Source: UBA2991 sp965221735 (GTDB taxonomy: Bacteria > Chloroflexota > Dehalococcoidia > Tepidiformales > Tepidiformaceae). Taken from it: a DNA stretch of 64,000 nucleotides. Made by a program: the position numbers and the translations under genes. Position 1 is the stretch's first letter. The number at the start of each line of letters is the position of its first letter. Under the pieces are notes generated by a model that ran no database searches, was not told where the DNA came from, and worked only from the letters and a program-made list of their open reading frames with translations. This document shows, piece after piece, positions 1 through 7,030 of this stretch. The stretch spans positions 1,860,001-1,924,000 of the forward strand of contig OZ244910.1 of assembly GCA_965221735.1 (NCBI GenBank). The letters run 5' to 3'.

Positions 1-2906
1 AAGCAGGTGTTCTGCGCCGTAGCCTCGGGGGTGGCGCTGCTCGCCCCGTAATAGGTCTCGATGGCGCCCTCGGCCTCTACCGCGCTGCTGATGACGTGGG
101 GTGCCCAAGGGCGGCCCTTGTCATCGGCCCAGAGGTCGAGGAACACGATCTGCTCGCCAAGGGATGGGACGACGCCGTAGCCACCTGCAGCGTAGTCCTG
201 CAGGCGGGCCCGGGCGGCAGGACTGAGCGCCGGGTCATTGAAGGCCTTGACGAACCGGGCCTGGATGGCGTCGCTCCCGACGTAAATCTGGCGGAAGACG
301 GGGTCGGAGGCGGGCACCCTCAGGGCCACCGACGAACGCCGCGGGAGTTCCAGGGCATTCAGCTTGGTGACAAGCTCGCGCGTGGCCGCATCTTCGCTGT
401 TGCCTGTGCAGTAGAGAAGCGCTTCGTCGAAGCTATCGGGGAGCTTCTCTCCAAGCTTCCAGTTGACCAGACTCCAGAGAGAGTCTTTCCACCGGTTCTC
501 ACTTTCCCTCTCTTCGACTCGCCCCTCGCCACGCTCTGGATCAATGGCGAGAAGGACATCGCGCACGTCAACGCTGACGGGCGTAACCACCTCCTCGTCG
601 TCGGTGCTGAGGGGTTGCAGCCGCATATTGAGGGAGCGGACTCGATGGTCCGGACTCAAGGTAGCCTCGACTCGCAGGCGGCGCGAGATCTCAGGGATGA
701 GATCGCTGTCGACATCCTGTTCCTGGTCCAGGCAGTCCCCTACCGTAGCCCGCACGTGGGCGGGATTGGACGCAGTCTCGGCGACCTCAGTCGCGGCCTG
801 ATCGCGGAGCCCCTTGTAGAGGTCGTCGATGTCGTCAACCGCAGCGTGAACAGACTCGGTCTGCTGGCGGAACTCCCTGAAGAACGCAGGCCTGCCGTCA
901 GCCCCGCGCAACTCCGCCTGCATCCATCGCAGGGCGCGTACGCGATCCCGCTCGCGGAACGCCGCTATCAGGCGACCCTCTGCGTTGCGGCGGCGGCTCT
1001 GGAGCGAAGCCTCGTCCTTGCGGGGGCGGAGCAAGATCCACGTCACCGCCCGATACGCGAGCACGGCCGCGAGCGTGACTCCGACCCAGACCAGGATCTC
1101 CGACGTGGACGTGTTGCCGAACTCGCCGAACCGGGAGATGCCTTCCCAAACAGGCTGCAGGGCCAACCCACCGACCAGCGCGACAACAACGGCTGCTCCT
1201 GCTGCCAGGAGACGCTGGAGAAGCGATGGGCTAACCCTGACGTTGTCGGGTTGAGCGAGCTTATTGGTTCGTGTGTCGATCTCACTGTCGAGGTCCGAGA
1301 TGGTTGGACCTCCTATGAAGCCGTCCTCCCCTACTCGCTCCTCGAGCTCCCGGGCGTCCGTCTCAAGTTGGTCGATGCGGCTGCGAACATCCTCAATGCC
1401 GTCGGGAGGAGAACCGCCACTGCCTTCACCGCTCAGCCAACCCTGGCCGCCAAAGACAGTGTCGCGGAGCCAGGTGCCAAACGCTTCCTCTTCGTTGGCT
1501 CGCATCCTGGGGATGGCGTCCTGGAGCTTCTGCTGATTACGCTGGGCCTCCCGGCGCAGCCCCTCCGTAAGTTCGGCCACATACGTTCTCCATCCTTCTG
1601 GACTGGAGTCGTAGTTGTCCCCACGGATGCGCGTACCACGAGGGACGGACGCGTAGTCGTCGATCTCAGCCTCGGCATGGATGCGATCGGTGAGTGTGCT
1701 CGTTGCAGTAGAAGTCAAGGGCGAGTGGGAGGCTGCGAGGGCAAGGGAGGCGTTTCGCTGGTCGTGCAGCCAGGAGCCAAGCCTCCGCGCCGTTGCGCTG
1801 TCGACGTAGTCGAGCAGGGAGACCTCGCGGTCGGTGCTGTCGCCGCCCTCGTATGTCCTGCGGGCACTGCGGAGCCGGTCGTAGGCGGCGACGAGAACCC
1901 TGGAGACAAGCTTCCGCTGGACACGGAGTCTGGGGTACTCGATAGCCGTCAGGGCACCTACTGACTGCAGGGGGTTCGCCCCCGTCTTGCCGCGCAGCTC
2001 CTCCGCCGTGTTGTCGGTGTTCAGGATACGAAGCAGCGTTCCCGCTTCCTCGAACGCATCGCTAGGACGGTTGGCCCCCCGGCCTCCAAACCAGTAGACG
2101 CGGTCGAAGAGGTCCTGGCCGGGGACGTACTGGAGTCCCTCAGCGGTGACGGGGAGGCTGCGAGGGGAGAACTGCGCCTGCGGATCCACGTCTCGAAGGA
2201 ATGAGAGTTCGCGGAACATGGCATAGGTACCGGACCGGCCCTTCGCGGCGAGCTCGTCGAGGTTAGGGCTCCCGCTGAGGACGGAGGCGAAGGCTTCGGG
2301 GGTGACGGCGATGAGGGTGAGAGGCGCACTCCCGTATTGCTGCTTGAGCCACAGTGCCAGGGCGATGACTGTGCCCGCGCCGGTACCACCGGCGGTGGAC
2401 GTGATGAGGTTGATGCGCGGGAGCTCGTCGCCGCTCCGTTCTGAGTCAACAGCAGTATCGATGAGCTTCCGGAAGGCATTGCCCGCTCCGGCACCGGCGA
2501 CGGCGAGCGACGGATCGAAGAGGGCCGAGAAGATGGTGAGGCCGTGACCACGGAGCGCGAAGAGCCCGCGGGAGGGCAACGGGTTTTCAGCGATCCCCGC
2601 GCCCACCGCCACAAGGACCGAGTGCTCGGGATCCTGTTGCGGTCCCGGCGTAGAGGAGGACTCGTTCGGACCGACGCCTGGACCCAACTCGTGGCTGGCC
2701 CATCGCCGGGCGATCTCAACCACACTCTCGTTCGTTTCCTGACTCGGGTGGACGAACCCGCGGAGATCGATCCCCGCACGCCTCGCTGGGTCGAGATCGA
2801 AGGCGATGGGCTCGCTGATCTGATGTCCATAGAAATCGCGGCTGTCCTGGATATCCTCCGCGATGTGCTTGCCCGTGCCTCCGAGAAAGATGTTCACACT
2901 ACCCAT
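1..2906 (-). CDS. Tubulin/FtsZ-like GTPase with two membrane segments (partial at left edge)
   Basis: The minus-strand frame stays open for 968 codons from ATG at 2906 to the window edge, so the C-terminus is missing. AAGGAG precedes the start. Residues 8-13 (LGGTGK) resemble the first nucleotide loop of FtsZ. Residues ~171-178 (AGGTGAGT) match the glycine-rich tubulin/FtsZ signature that contacts GTP phosphates. The first ~350 residues fit a Tubulin_2-type domain. A charged helical part follows, then hydrophobic segments at about 561-586 and 603-625, then a long charged region. Large FtsZ-like families of this kind are distinct from cell-division FtsZ and have been proposed to remodel membranes. 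The gene starts 28 bp after the protease gene on the same strand, so co-transcription is likely. I could not locate a convincing T7 catalytic loop, so GTP hydrolysis is not shown. Confidence 0.83.
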   Translation of the reverse strand, partial: MGSVNIFLGGTGKHIAEDIQDSRDFYGHQISEPIAFDLDPARRAGIDLRGFVHPSQETNESVVEIARRWASHELGPGVGPNESSSTPGPQQDPEHSVLVAVGAGIAENPLPSRGLFALRGHGLTIFSALFDPSLAVAGAGAGNAFRKLIDTAVDSERSGDELPRINLITSTAGGTGAGTVIALALWLKQQYGSAPLTLIAVTPEAFASVLSGSPNLDELAAKGRSGTYAMFRELSFLRDVDPQAQFSPRSLPVTAEGLQYVPGQDLFDRVYWFGGRGANRPSDAFEEAGTLLRILNTDNTAEELRGKTGANPLQSVGALTAIEYPRLRVQRKLVSRVLVAAYDRLRSARRTYEGGDSTDREVSLLDYVDSATARRLGSWLHDQRNASLALAASHSPLTSTATSTLTDRIHAEAEIDDYASVPRGTRIRGDNYDSSPEGWRTYVAELTEGLRREAQRNQQKLQDAIPRMRANEEEAFGTWLRDTVFGGQGWLSGEGSGGSPPDGIEDVRSRIDQLETDARELEERVGEDGFIGGPTISDLDSEIDTRTNKLAQPDNVRVSPSLLQRLLAAGAAVVVALVGGLALQPVWEGISRFGEFGNTSTSEILVWVGVTLAAVLAYRAVTWILLRPRKDEASLQSRRRNAEGRLIAAFRERDRVRALRWMQAELRGADGRPAFFREFRQQTESVHAAVDDIDDLYKGLRDQAATEVAETASNPAHVRATVGDCLDQEQDVDSDLIPEISRRLRVEATLSPDHRVRSLNMRLQPLSTDDEEVVTPVSVDVRDVLLAIDPERGEGRVEERESENRWKDSLWSLVNWKLGEKLPDSFDEALLYCTGNSEDAATRELVTKLNALELPRRSSVALRVPASDPVFRQIYVGSDAIQARFVKAFNDPALSPAARARLQDYAAGGYGVVPSLGEQIVFLDLWADDKGRPWAPHVISSAVEAEGAIETYYGASSATPEATAQNTC

Positions 2907-2934
2907 GAGATGCTCCTTCGATGGTCATACAGGT

Positions 2935-3816
2935 TCAGTCCAGGTTCTCTAGCTCGGCGATGGAAATGAAGGCCGCGAAGTCGCCGGGATCGTCAGCGTC
3001 ATCCGTAGACAGGACGAACGACGCCACCGCAAGGGCGACTCCGCATTCATCAACGAGCGGACCGCCGCTCATCCCGCGGTCAACACCGGCATCGGTCTGG
3101 ATGATCTCGATGCCATCAGCGACAGTTACGGCAGAGATGATGCCCTTGCTGGTCTGGAGCGGGACTGCTCCGCCGGCGCGGCTATCTCCAACACTCGACC
3201 ACGGGTAGCCGAAAGCGCGGACATCGATGTCCCGGTCCGCCTCTGTTGGCACCCGCGTCTCGAGAACGGCGGAAATCGCCCGGCCTCGGAGCACGGCAAG
3301 GTCTCGCTCCAAGGTGATCGTCGAGAAGGAGCCTTCCTGTTCGACAGTGGCCGGGAAGGACAGGCCGCCCGCCACGAGCGTGATCTGCGGCCTTGTCTGC
3401 CCCACCTCGTCCTGGATGACGTGAACCGCGGTGACATAGATACCCGCGCCGATGTGGAACGCGGTGCCGCTACCGACGTCGGTGAAGACCTGCACGATGG
3501 CGGCACGAACGCTGTCAGCCACCTCACCGAAGTCGCACTCGTCAGGGCTCGCAGCGGCAGGTTCGGCGGTTGCTACGACAGCCGCCTCAGTAGCGGTAGC
3601 GGTCGGCGTCGGCTGTGGAGCGACCGTTGCGGCTGGCGCTTCGGTCGCGGCGACGGTGGGCACAGTAGTGGCGGCAGGCGCAGGCACGGCATCCGGCAGC
3701 GGTGCTTCATCTCCACCATCAGGAAGCGTGATGTAGACGATGAAGACGACAATCGCGGCCAGAACGATTAGTAGCTCATCGAGTGTAGGACGAGCCCAAA
3801 ATGACACGGAGGCCAA
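2935..3816 (-). CDS. Membrane-anchored trypsin-like serine protease
   Basis: Protein of 293 aa. One hydrophobic segment at residues 14-31 is followed by a Pro/Ala/Thr-rich linker (about 32-92) and a chymotrypsin-fold protease domain (about 97-293). The triad is visible as His132 (TAVHVI), Asp172 (RDLAVL) and Ser250 (RGMSGGPL). The single N-terminal segment and flexible linker suggest the catalytic domain lies outside the membrane. The TTG start at 3816 is the longest option and has only a weak ribosome site, so the start is uncertain. It heads a two-gene unit with the tubulin-like gene. The substrate is unknown; the neighbour or an envelope protein is a guess. Confidence 0.88.
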   Translation of the reverse strand: MASVSFWARPTLDELLIVLAAIVVFIVYITLPDGGDEAPLPDAVPAPAATTVPTVAATEAPAATVAPQPTPTATATEAAVVATAEPAAASPDECDFGEVADSVRAAIVQVFTDVGSGTAFHIGAGIYVTAVHVIQDEVGQTRPQITLVAGGLSFPATVEQEGSFSTITLERDLAVLRGRAISAVLETRVPTEADRDIDVRAFGYPWSSVGDSRAGGAVPLQTSKGIISAVTVADGIEIIQTDAGVDRGMSGGPLVDECGVALAVASFVLSTDDADDPGDFAAFISIAELENLD

Positions 3817-3888
3817 ACCCTAACTAGCGCCCTTACTACTAGCGCCTTTGCTGAATATCCAGCTAACAGACCCCCCCGAACTGAAGGT

Positions 3889-3902
3889 GTTCGCATACGA
3901 AC
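3889..3902. promoter_or_regulatory. Inverted repeat GTTCG-CATA-CGAAC
   Basis: Perfect 5-bp arms separated by 4 bp. The arms extend to 8 bp with one mismatch. The repeat lies between the shared 77-bp element and the protease start, so it could be an operator. No second copy was noticed near 43.5 kb. Confidence 0.45.
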
Positions 3903-3910
3903 CCCCAGAG

Positions 3911-3987
3911 GGCGAGTCACGGGATTATGCCATCACTGCCATTACTAATACGTGACTATCCTGTCTTTATCTGTGATGTTCTGTAAC
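3911..3987 (-). promoter_or_regulatory. Shared regulatory element, copy A
   Basis: This 77-bp stretch closely matches 43526-43603. Identical blocks include GATTATGCCATC, ATACGTGACT and GATGTTCTGTAAC, in the same order and with nearly the same spacing. Both copies lie upstream of minus-strand genes: the protease/tubulin pair here, the response regulator there. On the minus strand the block contains CATAAT, a possible -10 box. A shared promoter or operator is inferred. Confidence 0.6.
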
Positions 3988-4242
3988 TTTCTGCGATCTG
4001 CGGAAGGCCTCCTCTACCGGCCCCAATCGGTCCGATCGTGCAGCCCTGTCGCGGAACGGGCGTCCTCAAACCCGGCGACGGCGTCCTGCACCATTTGTCC
4101 ACCGATCGCGCTGGGGAGGCCGGACAGGGGCGTTAACGAGAAGAGCGTGGGTAAGAAATGCCCCACCGGCACCACGCAGGTGCTGGGAATACAGGCTTTT
4201 CAGTGGGACATTCTGCCCCATCGCCGTGGCAGGCGAGGACTC

Positions 4243-4922
4243 CTAGCGGAAACGCTCGGTACGGGCCGGCTGACGTTTTGTCAGATCCCGCAGGTCGACC
4301 AGGAGTTGGCGTTGTGGTGCATGCGGAGGGGGCAGACGCCAGGACGGACCGAGCACTCCGTGCTCATCGAGCACCGCCGTCGTGGCGCTGGCCAGCGGTG
4401 TGCGGGGCAGCCAGGAGGCGGCATTGAGGAAGACCTCCTCGGCACGCGCCGACTCGAACACGAAGAGCACCACCGGCGGCAATCCGCCGTGGTCGCTCGC
4501 GGCGTAGGGGCTCCTCAGGTAGCGCTCGTAGGACCGCAGCCTCGTGGGCAGCCGACGGGGCGTGGTCGCCCGCCGCTCGTACTCGAACAGGCACCACTCG
4601 AAGTCGCCCAGGTGCACAAGCTGGAACGAGACGTCGGGGAGCAGGAGCTGCCGTGCGCCCTCGGCGTCATAGCTGATCTGCGACGGTGCGTGGGGAGCAG
4701 GTCGAAGAACTCGTACTCCTCGGAGTCCGCCGCCACCTCGGCGCTGAGGCGGGCCGCGAACCCGACGATGCCGCGCTGGTGGTCGCGCTGCGAGGCGAGC
4801 GACCGCAGGGAGGTGCCGATGTAGACGTCCCCGTGTGTTCCACATTCGTCCACCAGCGTGCTGTTGCGTCCCTGGTGGTGGCGCCGAAGGTTCGCGCCGA
4901 ACGGCACCGCCTCATGTGGCAC
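4243..4922 (-). pseudogene. Frameshifted C-terminal fragment of a replication-relaxation protein
   Basis: Two adjacent minus-strand frames together resemble the C-terminal third of the intact gene at 5367-7016. From GTG 4922, one frame encodes a segment ending EYEFFDLLP near 4695. The match then continues in another frame (APSQISYDAEG through LFEYERR and SDHGGLPPVVLFVFESA) to the stop at 4243. The switch near 4690 is a one-base indel, real or a sequencing error. The N-terminal winged-helix part is absent. It is most likely a decayed paralogue from the conjugative module. Confidence 0.65.
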
Positions 4923-5103
4923 GCTTCCGCCGCCGGCGCGCACCGCCGCCGCGCGACGGCATGTCCGGCCGCTCCCCGGCCGAGCTGCTGACGCCGCGGC
5001 CCTCGTGGGCGAGCACGCGGCGCGCGATGATGCGCGCGACGGCGCGCAGGCCCTCGATGCGTCGCCGCTCCTGCTCATCGTTCAGTGGTGGCTTCGTCTG
5101 CAC
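4912..5103 (-). CDS. Small basic hypothetical protein
   Basis: 63 aa from GTG 5103. The N-terminal half is a plausible amphipathic helix (NDEQERRRIEGLRAVARIIA) and the C-terminus is very basic. Its stop overlaps the GTG of the broken relaxation gene, as expected in a compact operon. No domain is recognised and the ribosome site is weak, so it may not be translated. Confidence 0.4.
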   Translation of the reverse strand: MQTKPPLNDEQERRRIEGLRAVARIIARRVLAHEGRGVSSSAGERPDMPSRGGGARRRRKRAT

Positions 5104-5366
5104 GCTCGTGCGTCTCCGGCGAATGTCTCGTTGGCTGGTGTCTCGCTGCTACCAGCGTCGGAGACAGGGGAGGTGCCGACCATCCCTCCCAGGGGGACTT
5201 CGCACGTGAAGCCCCCCTGCAGGGGGCGACCATCCACGCCGGCGGCTGGGACCGGGGCTGGCATCGCAGAGTCAGGCCCTGGCGATGTCGTCCACCACCC
5301 GATGGCTACGTTGACTCGGGTTTCTGCTATCGCGGAGAGTTGAGGCATGAGCGCGCGGAAGAACGA
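5104..5366. other. Hairpin-rich gap between relaxation genes
   Basis: It contains a bulged hairpin at about 5192-5216 (GGGGG-A-CTTC paired with GAAGCCCCC) and an adjoining perfect palindrome CCCCCTGCAGGGGG at 5213-5226. CGACCATCC occurs twice around them. An 88-codon minus-strand frame (5082-5348) has no ribosome site or recognisable domain. The structure beside relaxation genes would suit a transfer origin or an operator, but this is speculative. Confidence 0.4.
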
Positions 5367-7016
5367 TCACGTCCCGGCGCGAGCAAGATTCGGCCCCGAC
5401 GGGCCGCGCCATCCTGCTCCGAGCGGCCCCGCAGCCTCCAGGTCATCCCGCGCGGCGATCCACAGCGGCAGATCCACGCCGCTGCGAGCGACCTCCTCGC
5501 GGGCAAGGCGGAGGAAGTGGGCCGGGGCCACGGCTTCCTCGAACACCACCAGCACCGCAGGCGCGGCGCCATGGTCTGCGATGGGGCGTTCGGTGGCGTA
5601 GTAGCGCAGGTAGGGAGCGAGGCGGGAGGCCATGGTGGAGGGGTGGAGCGCGCGCCGCTCCCACTCCAGGAAGAACGGCCATTGCTCACCGCCGCGCCGC
5701 AGGACGCCGAAGGCGTCGGGGTGGACCGAGCGCAGCGACCCGCCATGGCGGAAATAGCGCGCCGCGCGGTGCGGCGGGTCCAGCTGCACGACCTCCCAGC
5801 CGCCCTGCGCCCGCGCCTGCGCGGCCAGGCGCGCCAGGAACCAGTGCACCCCGGCGGTGTGGTCGAGGTGGCGCGCGAGCTGGCGGCTGCGCGTCCCCGG
5901 GATGCTCCGCCAGCCGTCCTCCCCCGCGCTGTCGGCCATCCCCGCGCTCCAGCGCCTGCGCGCCAGCGTCACGGAGGCGCGATCCCGCCTCGCCAGGAGC
6001 GCCAGCGCGCGGTTGCTGAGCACGAGGCGCCGCCCGCCCAACGAAACCCCGATGACGAGCCCCGCTTCCTCCAGCCGCGACAGCACCCGCGAGAGACGGG
6101 AGGGGGAGACGCCGAGCAGCGCCGCAAGGTCGCCCGGTGCGATCCACGACCAGTCGGCAAGGAGGTCGAGCGTGCGCTTCTCCGCAGGCTTGAGCAGGGC
6201 GGGAAGCAAGTAATCCGCGGACGCGTTGCGGTTCAGGACGTCCGGCAGGGACGGCCGCGCCTCGGGCCGCTCGGCGGGCAGTGAGCCGCCCGGGCGCGCG
6301 GCGGCGAGCGCCGCGCGCAGGTTCAAGGGAGCCGGGGAGGACGCCGCCCGCCAGACCGCCTCCCGCTCGTCCGCCACGGTCGCGTCCGCCTCGAGGGCGA
6401 GGAAGGCGGGACCGGGCAGGCGGGCAAGCAGCGCGGCCGCGCGGCGCAGCCGCACTTCGTCCTGGACCAGCGCCAGCAGCGCGCGAGGCCTCATCTCGCC
6501 GTGGCGGGCGCCCTCCGCCAGCCGCCCGAGGCGCTCCGAGAACGCCGTCCACTCCGCCGTCGCGCCCAGCCGCAGCACCCCGACCGTGCGCCCGTCCGCG
6601 AGCTCGATGGCGGCGTCGAGCGGGTGTCCACGGTACCAGCGGAAGCGCTCGATCCCGCCCGCGCCGGAGAGCGCCGTGGCAAGCCGGTAGACGACCGCGA
6701 CGGCGTCGAGACGCTCCAGCAGCACGCGCCGCCACCGCGCGGAGGCGGGATACGCACGCAGCAGCTCCCGCTCGTCCAGCCCCTCGTCCCGCATCAGCCG
6801 CCGCAGACCGTCCGCGGTGAGCAGCCAGCGCCGCGTCGAGGCGGTGAGCGTCCCCCCGTGGCGCACGGCCGCCGCCAGGCCCTCGCCCTCCAGGCGGCGC
6901 AGCGCCGCGTACGCCGCCCCCTCCGACATCCCCCCGCTGGCGGCCAGCTCCAGCCGGTCGAGCAGGGGCATGGCCGCCAGCAGCCGCAGCGCGCGCTTCG
7001 CGCCGGCCCCGGACAC
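5367..7016 (-). CDS. Replication-relaxation family protein
   Basis: 549 aa from GTG 7016, which has GGGGAG just upstream and lies 14 bp after the ATPase stop. The N-terminal ~60 residues look like a winged helix (MSEGAAYAALRRLEGEGLA), and a second winged helix occurs near the middle (GDLAALLGVSPSRLSRVLSR). The C-terminal third carries the conserved block FFLEWERRALHP and later SDHG-like and VLVVFEE motifs shared with the broken copy at 4243-4922. Members of this family accompany conjugative plasmids and integrative elements and are thought to act on the transfer or replication origin. It is probably co-transcribed with the ATPase. The frame continues upstream past 7016, but there it only overlaps the ATPase gene antisense to nothing conserved. 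Confidence 0.8.
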   Translation of the reverse strand: MSGAGAKRALRLLAAMPLLDRLELAASGGMSEGAAYAALRRLEGEGLAAAVRHGGTLTASTRRWLLTADGLRRLMRDEGLDERELLRAYPASARWRRVLLERLDAVAVVYRLATALSGAGGIERFRWYRGHPLDAAIELADGRTVGVLRLGATAEWTAFSERLGRLAEGARHGEMRPRALLALVQDEVRLRRAAALLARLPGPAFLALEADATVADEREAVWRAASSPAPLNLRAALAAARPGGSLPAERPEARPSLPDVLNRNASADYLLPALLKPAEKRTLDLLADWSWIAPGDLAALLGVSPSRLSRVLSRLEEAGLVIGVSLGGRRLVLSNRALALLARRDRASVTLARRRWSAGMADSAGEDGWRSIPGTRSRQLARHLDHTAGVHWFLARLAAQARAQGGWEVVQLDPPHRAARYFRHGGSLRSVHPDAFGVLRRGGEQWPFFLEWERRALHPSTMASRLAPYLRYYATERPIADHGAAPAVLVVFEEAVAPAHFLRLAREEVARSGVDLPLWIAARDDLEAAGPLGAGWRGPSGPNLARAGT

Positions 7017-7030
7017 CGGCTCCCCGCCCG

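Larger units (their letters stand above)
3817..4242. other. Intergenic region upstream of the protease/tubulin operon
   Basis: No convincing gene. It holds the inverted repeat at 3889-3902, the shared regulatory element at 3911-3987, and two copies of CTAGCGCC 15 bp apart just upstream of the protease start. A weak minus-strand frame near 4015-4190 has no good start and no recognisable domain. Confidence 0.5.

Noticed and set aside
96..1964. Long plus-strand open frame of 622 codons
   Set aside because: It is antisense to the tubulin-like gene. It shows no domain and has low-complexity composition. The minus-strand frame carries recognisable nucleotide loops and a good ribosome site.
5082..5348. 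88-codon minus-strand frame after the relaxation gene
   Set aside because: It lacks a ribosome site and conserved motifs, and it spans the palindromes. It was kept only as a note in the gap entry.
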